From Gammaproteobacteria bacterium (GTDB lineage: Bacteria; Pseudomonadota; Gammaproteobacteria; UBA9339): DNA of 22,115 bases. The position numbers and the translations under genes are program-made. The notes below the pieces were generated by a model. That model had not been told where the DNA came from. It did not search any database and was given only the letters and a program-made list of their open reading frames with translations. The DNA lies in assembly GCA_018814965.1 (NCBI GenBank), contig JAHIYS010000101.1, positions 1 to 22,115 of the forward strand, in the 5' to 3' direction. The first letter of the stretch is position 1, and the number at the start of each line of letters is the position of its first letter. Shown here piece after piece: positions 7,372 through 15,245 of this stretch.

Positions 7372-10169
7372 GCACTATCCCGGTATATGTAATCTCAAAT
7401 GGTGAGCTTGCCAGAGAGGTCTTCAATGCTGTCGCGACGTTAATCGGAACGGGGACTTTTGCTACGGCCATTAAGATCTCAATCCTTTTTTCTATTTTAG
7501 GAGCCGCAATAAACTATATTCGTGGTAAGGATATAGTAATTATTGCCAAATGGTTCATTATCTATTTTGCAATTACTTCAATTATGCTTAGTCCAAAAGT
7601 TGATTTAGAAATTATCGATAGTAGTAATCCAGGAGCAGTCTATACAGTTGGAAAAGTACCGTATGGCATTGGGTATCCGGTAAGTATAATCACTTCTGTA
7701 TCTTATGGTCTTGTAAGTGCATTTGAAAGCGCTTTTCATACGCCAGATGATTTTACATATAATAAGACTGGTATGTTGTTTGGTTCTAAAGTTTTTAGAT
7801 TGTCTACAGAGTTTCATATAATAAACCCAGAAGTAAAATCTGAACTAAATGAATATGTAAAAAACTGTGTTATAGGCGATATGTTAATCACTAAAAAATA
7901 CTCCATGTCAGAACTTACAGAAAGTGGAGATTTGTTGGGTACTATAACCAAAGAACCTAGCAATATTCGGGGGATTTACATAGGGGGTATATTTAAAACA
8001 TGTCTTGCTGCAAAAAATGATCTTAAAAGCCATCTTGAAAAAGATGTTAAAGAAAATGGGTTTAGAATCTTTGGTAAGAGGATTTTTGGAAGGATGGGAG
8101 AGAAGAGGGCGGCAGAAAAATTAGAAACATCACTCACTGGAATATATAATTATTTTAATTACGGTGATTTATCCAATACAGCAATGCAAATAGCCACGCA
8201 GAACCTTTTGATAAATGGAGTAAGAGATGGGATTACTAATTATACTGCTGAAACTGGAGCTACAGCGGCACTCTTGAATCTTAGTACTACTCAAGCTATG
8301 GAGCGTATGAGAATGTCGCTTGCCACCTCCCGCAATATAGCGACCTATATTATACCTGTTATGCATACTGTTTTGTTGCTTCTAATGATAAGTCTTTTTC
8401 CGGTTATAGTGCTGCTTGCATTTCAGCCTAACCTTACTAGCCAAGTACTAAAGAATTATTTATACACTTTGCTTTGGATTGAATCTTGGCCTTTAATGTT
8501 TGCTTGTTTAAATCTAATAGTAACTTTTTATACTACATCAGATATAGGTCCAGCAAGACTAACTATAAGTAGCATAGATCAATTAGCTCTTGAGCATTCG
8601 GATATAGCTAATATGGCAGGTTATTTAATGCTTTCTATACCATTTATCTCTGGTGGTTTGGTAAAAGGGATGTCTTCAGCGTTTAATACCGCAGCAAACT
8701 ATATTGGCGGAGTATTACAATCTTCAGCATCCTCAGCAGCATCAGAAGCTGCAAGTGGCAATATCCATCTGGGAAATTCCAGTTGGAATAACGTTAATGC
8801 AAATAAATTTGATACTAACTCTATTCGGATGCATGGAATGGCTACAGAACAATTAGGTACTGGAGTTCTACGTACCAGCCGACCGGATGGTGACCCTATA
8901 TATGATAGTTCGCATGCTATTTCAAGATTACCCACAAATGTTAGAAGTAGTGATCTTCTGAGTTCTTCTTTCTCAGAACAGGCAGAGGCATCGAGGACCG
9001 CGGCTGTGCAAGATCAGAAATCTTATGATCAGTCAGTATCTAATTCTATTTCAGATGTTAATAGTTTAGGAAATTCTTTAGATTCCCGTAAGAGCATGGG
9101 TGAAAGCTTTAGTTCAAGAGAAGCATTATCTGTCGCGCAAAGTACTTCTGATATGAAAAATATCGCAAATACTATAGCTGAGCGTAATCATATGGATACA
9201 GATGATGTATTTAGAGGCCTTGTTAACTTTAGTCAAAGAGGAGGATTAGATGTTGGAGGCTCTGTTTCGGGAAAAACAGCAGGAGTTGGTGCTGGTGGAG
9301 TTGGAGGAGGAATAGAAATTGGGCTAAAAGGAACTCTTGGTACGGAACATATAAGAACAAATGAGTCATCAACGCGTCATGGAATTGGTAAAAGCATAGA
9401 TGTTACGGCAGAAGAAGCTCAAAGATTTAGTAATGATCTTCATAAGGTAGAAGAATATAGCAAAACCAGCCATGGAGAAACTGGCAAATCAGAAGCCATG
9501 TCGCATCTATCGCAATTATCTACAGATCTTAGAAATGCAAGAAGTGCGTCAGAACAATACTCTATACATAAGTCAGAGTCTGAAAGATTAAGTAGTGTGG
9601 CCTCATTTGTTAGACAGCATTCGGGTCAAATTGATAGTGATATGAGTCAGGAGATAGCGAATTATGTGGTTAAAAGAGAAGGGCAAGAGAGAGCAGAAGT
9701 ATTATTTGCAGGAAAAGACCGAACAAGACTTGAAGCTCTTTCTAAAGAGTATATTCGTGATTCTGGAGTAGGAAGTAGTATAATATCTAAGTATGAGCAG
9801 AGTAGTTCCAACATAAAGCCGGAGCGAAAGTATCAATCTGGCCAAGTCGGTGTTGAATCTAGGATGACTGGTATAAATATGAGACACAAAGAAAATAAAC
9901 AGAAAATAGAATCTGATGTTGCAACTGAAATGCTTGGAGTAGACCATCGCAAGTATAAACAATTAACAGATGATATCTCAGGTAATAATACAATTATTGG
10001 CAATAAAATAGAGGATATTGGTTCAGCTCAAAAAAGCAGGCATGAGGCAACGAAGGATAGAGTTACCAGACATATAGATGATGGGTCTAAGAAAGCGCGA
10101 AGTTCGGCCTTTAGTTTAAATAAACGTATAAAACCAAATTTTTTAAATCATGATGAAAAGAAGAAATAG
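7368..10169 (+). CDS. traG: TraG, inner-membrane pilus assembly and mating-pair stabilisation protein
   Basis: TraG of F-type systems has a membrane N-terminal part needed for pilus assembly and a long C-terminal part for mating-pair stabilisation and entry-exclusion recognition. The 933-residue length nearly equals F TraG (about 938). Membrane segments are visible at about 30-50 and 56-75, again at about 324-352 and 364-390, with a further hydrophobic stretch near 413-435. The C-terminal about 480 residues are hydrophilic and rich in Ser, Gln and charge, with a Gly-rich island near 627-655 (a GVGAGGVGGGIEIG stretch), and end in a basic tail. The ATG overlaps the traH stop in ATGA, which indicates coupling. 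In F, the C-terminal region of TraG is what TraS of a recipient recognises, and small membrane-protein genes follow directly here too. Confidence 0.94.
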   Translation: MSTIPVYVISNGELAREVFNAVATLIGTGTFATAIKISILFSILGAAINYIRGKDIVIIAKWFIIYFAITSIMLSPKVDLEIIDSSNPGAVYTVGKVPYGIGYPVSIITSVSYGLVSAFESAFHTPDDFTYNKTGMLFGSKVFRLSTEFHIINPEVKSELNEYVKNCVIGDMLITKKYSMSELTESGDLLGTITKEPSNIRGIYIGGIFKTCLAAKNDLKSHLEKDVKENGFRIFGKRIFGRMGEKRAAEKLETSLTGIYNYFNYGDLSNTAMQIATQNLLINGVRDGITNYTAETGATAALLNLSTTQAMERMRMSLATSRNIATYIIPVMHTVLLLLMISLFPVIVLLAFQPNLTSQVLKNYLYTLLWIESWPLMFACLNLIVTFYTTSDIGPARLTISSIDQLALEHSDIANMAGYLMLSIPFISGGLVKGMSSAFNTAANYIGGVLQSSASSAASEAASGNIHLGNSSWNNVNANKFDTNSIRMHGMATEQLGTGVLRTSRPDGDPIYDSSHAISRLPTNVRSSDLLSSSFSEQAEASRTAAVQDQKSYDQSVSNSISDVNSLGNSLDSRKSMGESFSSREALSVAQSTSDMKNIANTIAERNHMDTDDVFRGLVNFSQRGGLDVGGSVSGKTAGVGAGGVGGGIEIGLKGTLGTEHIRTNESSTRHGIGKSIDVTAEEAQRFSNDLHKVEEYSKTSHGETGKSEAMSHLSQLSTDLRNARSASEQYSIHKSESERLSSVASFVRQHSGQIDSDMSQEIANYVVKREGQERAEVLFAGKDRTRLEALSKEYIRDSGVGSSIISKYEQSSSNIKPERKYQSGQVGVESRMTGINMRHKENKQKIESDVATEMLGVDHRKYKQLTDDISGNNTIIGNKIEDIGSAQKSRHEATKDRVTRHIDDGSKKARSSAFSLNKRIKPNFLNHDEKKK

Positions 10170-10179
10170 AGGGGATTAT

Positions 10180-10914
10180 ATGAAATATGTGGCCATTAGT
10201 ATTTTAATTTTTATTACAACAAATTGTTTTGCTATTAATCAAAAAATGATTGAAGGAGCTGAAAAGTATAGATCTGCTATAGCTAACTTGGAGGCAATTG
10301 ATTACAAAAGAAAATTAAAATACGACACATTAAAGTCCACGTTGAAAGACTTGGCATATGAGGAAGATAAAACGGGTTTATCTAGGGCCGAGAATTTAAT
10401 TAAATATTACCGAGAAAGGACCAGTGAAATAAAGAATATTATTAATGATTTAGGCGCGGAATATATTGAAGCCGGTAAGGAAGTTGCAAAATACAAGGAC
10501 ATTAATTATGAGTACGAGAAACAAATAGAAAAAGAATTCAAAAGAGAAAGACTTAAAACAACTGTGCTGAATGTTTTAGGTTTGGCGGTGTTTCCTATAT
10601 TAGGGCTTATGATTTGGTTATGGGGTTTTATTTATATAGTTAAGAGAAACAAACGATTGTTTAAAGAAGGCAAGATAACTCAAGAAGATTATAATCGTAT
10701 GATGAAAAATCAAAAGTCCCATATCCTCGATGAGATAAGAACTAATCCAGCTACTGGTCTTCCTATGATAGGCGGATGTGATTCTGGAGGAAATCCAGCG
10801 GGTCGTTATTTTGATGATGGCTCTAGGTTTGATGCTTCTCGAGATTACCAAGATAGACATCGCTGGGATGCTCATGATGCCTCTCAAAGTTTTTTTAGAG
10901 ATCGTCATTTTTAA
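10180..10914 (+). CDS. Exported coiled-coil membrane protein of unknown function (traS/traT position)
   Basis: I do not recognise this 244-residue product as a named transfer protein. It has a signal peptide (about 1-18, ending NCFA), a charged helical, probably coiled-coil domain (about 20-125), one transmembrane segment (about 129-153), and a tail of about 90 residues. The tail starts with a short SHOCT-like helix (LFKEGKITQEDYNRMMKNQ, 160-178), then NPATGLPMIGG (189-199) and a GGNPAGRYFDDG stretch, and ends in a His/Asp/Arg-rich segment. From memory, NPATGLPM-type tails recur in small proteins of conjugative plasmids; that is not verified. The ATG at 10180 follows AGGGG (10170-10174). An upstream ATG at 10150 overlaps traG and lacks such a site. 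The gene sits ten bases after traG, where F carries the exclusion genes traS/traT. Confidence 0.72.
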   Translation: MKYVAISILIFITTNCFAINQKMIEGAEKYRSAIANLEAIDYKRKLKYDTLKSTLKDLAYEEDKTGLSRAENLIKYYRERTSEIKNIINDLGAEYIEAGKEVAKYKDINYEYEKQIEKEFKRERLKTTVLNVLGLAVFPILGLMIWLWGFIYIVKRNKRLFKEGKITQEDYNRMMKNQKSHILDEIRTNPATGLPMIGGCDSGGNPAGRYFDDGSRFDASRDYQDRHRWDAHDASQSFFRDRHF

Positions 10915-10964
10915 GATTGATCTATGATGTTTTAGAATTTAAACAAAATTAGCTGCGATAAAAA

Positions 10965-11387
10965 ATGAAAAACGAAAATAAAATAACAGTATGCGAAGTT
11001 GATGATAGTAGGTCCAAAAACGAAGAAATATTATGGACTACTAATAAAAAAGAAATACGGCCGTCTTTAAAAAACATTACGCAGATTATTTATTTATGCC
11101 AGGCCTTATCTTTTTTATTTGGTATAACCGCTATAGTCGGTGTGATCATAAATTATATTAAGCGCGCTGAAGTAAAAGGGACCTGGCTCGAATCACATTT
11201 TAACTGGCAAATACGCACTTTCTGGTTTGGGTTCTTGTTTAGTATTGTTGGATGGGGTCTTATGTTTGTGCTAATTGGTTTTCTAATCCTTGCGGTGAAT
11301 CTGGTGTGGGTTCTATTTCGTATTATTAAGGGTTGGTTGCTATTGTGCGAGGAGAAGCCAATTAAAAGTAGTACTACGTTAATATAG
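10965..11387 (+). CDS. Small DUF4870/COG3671-like membrane protein (traS/traT position)
   Basis: This 140-residue protein has a hydrophilic N-terminus (1-38) and about three membrane segments (about 40-63, 84-101 and 103-125). The loop between the first two (AEVKGTWLESHFNWQIRTFW, 68-87) and the following FLILAVNLVWVLFRIIKGW block match a widespread family of predicted bacterial membrane proteins (DUF4870/COG3671) whose biochemical role I do not know. There is no signal peptide with a cleavage site, and no catalytic motif is seen. The ATG at 10965 has no clear Shine-Dalgarno. The 50 bases before it hold nothing obvious. Being between traG and traD, it occupies the genomic place of the F entry-exclusion genes. 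A role in exclusion is only a positional guess. An alternative is a host-derived passenger. Confidence 0.75.
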   Translation: MKNENKITVCEVDDSRSKNEEILWTTNKKEIRPSLKNITQIIYLCQALSFLFGITAIVGVIINYIKRAEVKGTWLESHFNWQIRTFWFGFLFSIVGWGLMFVLIGFLILAVNLVWVLFRIIKGWLLLCEEKPIKSSTTLI

Positions 11388-11475
11388 ATGCATGTGATTT
11401 AAGAAGGGATAGGGATCGATAGCAAAGGAGGGAGAACATATTTACCATAGGACATAAAGAAATAAGAGATAAAAA

Positions 11476-13434
11476 ATGTATTCAAAAAATAATGATAAGG
11501 CAAAGCAGTTTACCCGTGGTGGTCAAATTACATTTCATAATCTTAGGATGTTGTTACAGATCAATAAAACTGTGTGGAATATATATCTATTCTCCCTAGT
11601 AGTATTGCTAATATTATCTATTTATATAATTACCCCTATAGAGGTATTATGGAGTGCATGGTATTGGTGTCTTGCGCAAATAAATCCTATTTTAGATCTG
11701 CTGGGTATTAAATTAGGGCAATTCGCAGTTCCTTATCATGGTAAGGTTTATCATATTTCACCAAAATCATTTTTATCTTATAAGCTGCTTGTAAGAAATG
11801 CGGGAGCTATTATTCCTTATATTAAAATAGGGGCGGGCATTGGTTTTGTTTTGAGCATAGGTGTTTTTTATGGAATCATTAGATGGTTGATCTCTCAAGG
11901 AGAAAAACAAACCGCAAATCAGTTTATCCGTGGTTCAAGGCTAGATACCCCTGAAAACGTTGCGAGGCTAATTAAAAAAGAAAAAATGGCTTCAGATATC
12001 TTCATAGATGATATGCCTATAATAGTTGGTTCTGAAACCAAGCATTTTTTGGTACATGGCTCAACTGGAGCTGGTAAAACTCAACTCATATCAAAGCTTT
12101 TAGATAGGTTACGTAAAAGAGGGGATAGGGTTTTTCTATATGATAAAGGTGGCGTTTATACTTCAACATTTTACAGAAAAGATAAGGATAAAATATTAAA
12201 TCCATTTGATAGTAGGTGTGAGAACTGGAATCTATGGCATGAAGCACGAACAGCGACTGATTTTGAAAACATGGCAGAAAGCCTAATCCCAATGCATGGT
12301 GAAACTGAACCATTCTGGGTTAATGCAGCCAGAACTATTTTTGGTAGTGCTGCATTTACAATGCAGGATGAAGGAGATAGATCCATTAAAAAGCTTCTAA
12401 AGCTGCTATTAACATCCGAGCTGCATGATCTACATAGTTATTTAGCCAATACTGAGGCTGCTACTCTTGCTAGCGACAAAATTGAAAAAACTGCTATTTC
12501 TATACGTTCTGTTATTACTACTTATCTAAAGTCATTAAGATTCCTAACTGGCATAGAACAAACAAAAAAACCCAAGTTCTGTATTAGAGATTGGGTGTGT
12601 GATGAAAATGATGATGGTTGGTTATTTCTATCCTCAAATGCCGCACAACACGCATCATTAAAACCATTGCTTTCTATGTGGTTCTCCATGGCTACGATTA
12701 CTCTTTTAGCTTTACCAGAAAACCGTAATCGTAGGATCTGGTTTATCTGCGACGAGTTACCTAGTTTACATAAATTACCACAGTTACCAGAGAGCATCGC
12801 AGAAGCACGTAAATACGGGGGATGTTTTGTTTTAGGTATGCAAAGTTACGCTCAGTTAGAGAAGGTTTATGGTAAAAGCGCAGGACGAGAGATATTTGAT
12901 CTAATGAATACATCATTCTTTTTTAGAAGTCCTAGCCCTGATATGGCAGATCTAGTATCAAGAGCTTTAGGAAGCCAGGAAATAGAAGATATGCGCGAGA
13001 ACTATTCTTATGGAGCCAATACCATTCGTGATGGTATTTCGATTGGGTCACAAAGGGTTATTAGCCAAATTGTTAGTGCCTCAGAAATCATGGACTTAGA
13101 AGATATGAAGTGTTATCTGCGTTTAGCGGGTTCATATCCTATTACATTACTTGATCTGATTTTAAACAAGAGGCCTCAGATAGCTGAAGGTTTTATCCTC
13201 AATGAGGCAAAACCTGATAAAGAGATAGAAGGCCTTGTGGAGAGTTTTGATTCAAACGTGCGCCGTTTTCAAGTTAAGAAAATGAAGGATGTTGCTACAA
13301 AAGAAACAGTGTGGCAAAAGGCAATAAAAAGCGACTCTAATGATATTGGCGATACTGATGATGGTGATGATAGTGATTATCCAGATAGTATTACGGGATT
13401 TGACCACAAACAAGAAATTGTGTTAGAGGAGTAA
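11476..13434 (+). CDS. traD: TraD, type IV coupling protein (VirD4/TraG-like ATPase)
   Basis: TraD is the inner-membrane hexameric ATPase that brings the relaxosome to the secretion channel. The protein starts like F TraD (QFTRGGQITFHNLRMLLQ), has two membrane regions (about 35-65 and 112-138), a Walker A HGSTGAGKT (K201, T202), a KILNPFDSRCENW stretch, and a Walker B FICDELPSLHKLP (D426, E427). IRDWVCDENDDGWLF, SSNAAQHASLKP and FFFRSPSPDMADL are also TraD-family blocks. The length is 652 against about 717 in F; the difference is in the C-terminal tail, which here is short, very acidic (residues about 613-652) and lacks the Gln/Pro repeats of F. An in-frame TAA at 11470 fixes the start at or after 11476. 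The preceding 88 bases contain an isolated AAGGAGG (11425-11431) too far upstream to serve this start. Confidence 0.96.
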   Translation: MYSKNNDKAKQFTRGGQITFHNLRMLLQINKTVWNIYLFSLVVLLILSIYIITPIEVLWSAWYWCLAQINPILDLLGIKLGQFAVPYHGKVYHISPKSFLSYKLLVRNAGAIIPYIKIGAGIGFVLSIGVFYGIIRWLISQGEKQTANQFIRGSRLDTPENVARLIKKEKMASDIFIDDMPIIVGSETKHFLVHGSTGAGKTQLISKLLDRLRKRGDRVFLYDKGGVYTSTFYRKDKDKILNPFDSRCENWNLWHEARTATDFENMAESLIPMHGETEPFWVNAARTIFGSAAFTMQDEGDRSIKKLLKLLLTSELHDLHSYLANTEAATLASDKIEKTAISIRSVITTYLKSLRFLTGIEQTKKPKFCIRDWVCDENDDGWLFLSSNAAQHASLKPLLSMWFSMATITLLALPENRNRRIWFICDELPSLHKLPQLPESIAEARKYGGCFVLGMQSYAQLEKVYGKSAGREIFDLMNTSFFFRSPSPDMADLVSRALGSQEIEDMRENYSYGANTIRDGISIGSQRVISQIVSASEIMDLEDMKCYLRLAGSYPITLLDLILNKRPQIAEGFILNEAKPDKEIEGLVESFDSNVRRFQVKKMKDVATKETVWQKAIKSDSNDIGDTDDGDDSDYPDSITGFDHKQEIVLEE

Positions 13435-13459
13435 CCACCCAAAACCATGAAGAACTCAA

Positions 13460-14026
13460 ATGAAATTTAGTAAAACCAAAATATCAATAATAATTTTTTT
13501 GCTTTTTATAGCGTCCCCACTATGTTTTGCTGAAAAGTTCTTGCGTGATTCTTCATACGAAGTTTGTTTTACTCCTGGAAGTGATTGTGCAAGCAAGATA
13601 ATACAAACTATTGAGATGGCAAGAAAACAAATTCTAGTTCAGGCATACAGTTTTACTGATATCTCTATAGCTAATGCCATAGTGAGTGCAAAAAGGAAAG
13701 GGATAGATGTGAGAATTATTCTAGATAAAAGTCAACTTAAGGGAAAATATAATCTTATTCACTTCTTAAGTAAGAACAAAATAAAACCAATTATAGATTG
13801 GCGACCAGCTATAGCGCACAACAAGGTAATTATTATAGATGGTCTTATTGTTATAGGAGGTAGTTACAATTACACACATAGTGCCTCCAAGAGAAATGCT
13901 GAAAATGCGATTATAATAAAAGATGCTGGGCTTGCTAAAGAATATGTAAATAACTGGCATATGCGAGAACAAAAAAGTGTAGCAATTGATAAGCTGTGTA
14001 AAAATTTGATTCCGTTACCAAAATAA
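13460..14026 (+). CDS. Secreted phospholipase D / Nuc-like family protein
   Basis: This 188-residue, single-HKD member of the phospholipase D superfamily is close in size and layout to the small bacterial endonuclease Nuc and to rickettsial Pld. It has a signal peptide (about 1-24, ending LCFA), the N-terminal half with QILVQAYSFTD and VRIILDKSQ, and the catalytic HNKVIIIDG motif (H120, K122, D127) followed by GGSYNYTHSA and RNAEN. All residues of a single HKD site are present, so it should act as a dimer on phosphodiester bonds, of DNA or of lipid; the sequence does not tell which. Export to the periplasm or beyond is predicted. It lies 25 bases after traD and is not part of the F set. Related small PLD genes occur in other type IV transfer regions, so it may be a transfer accessory or a cargo gene. 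Confidence 0.9.
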   Translation: MKFSKTKISIIIFLLFIASPLCFAEKFLRDSSYEVCFTPGSDCASKIIQTIEMARKQILVQAYSFTDISIANAIVSAKRKGIDVRIILDKSQLKGKYNLIHFLSKNKIKPIIDWRPAIAHNKVIIIDGLIVIGGSYNYTHSASKRNAENAIIIKDAGLAKEYVNNWHMREQKSVAIDKLCKNLIPLPK

Positions 14027-14123
14027 GCATGGTAACAAAGGAAAACAAAAAATGTGTGTATTGCGCACCAAGTTATAGGTGGTGGTATCAAACTTAATCT
14101 CAAAGAGAATATGGAGGATAACT

Positions 14124-15143
14124 ATGTCGAAAGTAAAGAAGAAAAGCATAAATAAAAAGCTAATAAAAACATTTGAAATAGTCATTGCAGATGATCGGCG
14201 TATAGATACTTTATACAGAAATATCGTTGGCTATATACGCACGGCAAGAAGCAATGTGCTTCTAACAGTGAACACTGAACAAGTAAGAGCATATTGGCTG
14301 ATTGGTAGAGACATGGTTGAAGAAGAGCAAGCTGGAAAAGAAAGGGCGCGATATGGGGCATTTTTGTTGGAAGAAATCTCTTTACGATTAACCAAGCCTG
14401 ATTTCAAATCTAACCTTGGTTGGGTGCACTATAGGGCTTTAATGAGAGATGGTCGCGTCGAAGCAAGATCGTTTTATGAGTTGGAAGCAAGCAAAAACAA
14501 TTGGTCAGGTCGTGAATTAGAGCGTCAGATGGGAAGTTTCTTATTTGATAGATTAGCTAAAAGTAGGGATAAGAAGGGGTTGCTGAAACTATCTTGTAAA
14601 GGACAAGAGATTATTAGACCTGAAGATGCGGTTAAAGAGCCTTTAGTTTTAGAATTCCTGGGATTACCTGAGGGTCACAAATTAGTTGAATCTAAATTAG
14701 AGGAAGCTCTAATTAGTAATATGCAGAACTTTTTGCTTGAGCTTGGGCGCGGATTTGCTTTTGTGGCAAGACAAAAACGCATCACTTTAGATGGGGATCA
14801 TTTCTATGCTGATCTGGTGTTTTACCATACAGTTCTTAAAGCCTTTGTTATCTTAGATCTGAAAGTAAAGCCTCTAACACATGCTGATTTAGGACAGATG
14901 CAGTTATATGTGAATTATTTTGATATGGAAGAGAGGACAGAGGGAGATAATCCAACCATAGGTTTAATATTATGTGCAGAGCAGAATAAGAAAATGGTTA
15001 AATACTTTTTGGGAGATAAAACAAAGAACATTTTTGCCAGCAAATATCAGCTACATTTGCCCACTGAAAAAGAGCTAGAGGAAGAGCTTAAAAAAGAAAT
15101 CAAGGACATTAAGCATAAACTAAGTCAGATAAAAAATGCATAG
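14124..15143 (+). CDS. DUF1016 / YhcG-type PDDEXK nuclease domain protein
   Basis: This 339-residue protein has two parts. The N-terminal DUF1016 domain (about 25-160) is helical, with VRAYWLIGRDMVEEEQAG and ERARYGAFLLEEIS. The C-terminal nuclease domain of the PD-(D/E)XK fold (about 170-315) includes LEFLGLPEGHKLVE, a core D230-L-V-F followed by D245-L-K247, then the ADLGQMQLYVNYF helix. The spacing and residues fit the family, so activity is plausible. The start is the ATG at 14124, six bases after GGAGG (14113-14117); a GTG at 14079 in frame has no such support. The C-terminus is a Lys/Glu-rich helix. Substrate and role are unknown. YhcG-type proteins are scattered on mobile elements, and a DNA-defence or repair role is often proposed. 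Here it interrupts the traD-traI order and is best read as cargo. Confidence 0.9.
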   Translation: MSKVKKKSINKKLIKTFEIVIADDRRIDTLYRNIVGYIRTARSNVLLTVNTEQVRAYWLIGRDMVEEEQAGKERARYGAFLLEEISLRLTKPDFKSNLGWVHYRALMRDGRVEARSFYELEASKNNWSGRELERQMGSFLFDRLAKSRDKKGLLKLSCKGQEIIRPEDAVKEPLVLEFLGLPEGHKLVESKLEEALISNMQNFLLELGRGFAFVARQKRITLDGDHFYADLVFYHTVLKAFVILDLKVKPLTHADLGQMQLYVNYFDMEERTEGDNPTIGLILCAEQNKKMVKYFLGDKTKNIFASKYQLHLPTEKELEEELKKEIKDIKHKLSQIKNA

Positions 15144-15245
15144 GTTATTTATCTCCATAATTATGAAAATACTGTGTGATAACAAGATACAGAAATTACT
15201 TGTGGATATTGATAGTGGTTTCAGCGTTTCTATTAGATCTATTAA
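15144..15245 (+). promoter_or_regulatory. Gap before traI with a weak possible promoter
   Basis: These 102 bases contain no gene and no recognisable ribosome site for traI. A poor sigma70-like pair can be drawn: TTGATA (15209-15214), 16 bases, TATTAG (15231-15236). It would place a start of transcription within a few bases of the traI ATG (15246), that is, a nearly leaderless message. I see no terminator and no nic-like sequence here. The promoter call is tentative and may be chance in AT-rich DNA. Confidence 0.2.

Noticed and set aside
11421..11475. Strong AAGGAGG (11425-11431) suggesting a small gene before traD
   Set aside because: No ATG, GTG or TTG follows at a usable distance, and traD starts 44 bases away after an in-frame stop. 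It may be a relic or chance.
14061..14084. CACC-N8-GGTG inverted repeat before the DUF1016 gene
   Set aside because: Only four-base arms and no shared spacing with the oriT repeats; probably chance.
14027..14123. Terminator or promoter between the PLD and DUF1016 genes
   Set aside because: No stem-loop with a T-run and no acceptable -35/-10 pair could be drawn.
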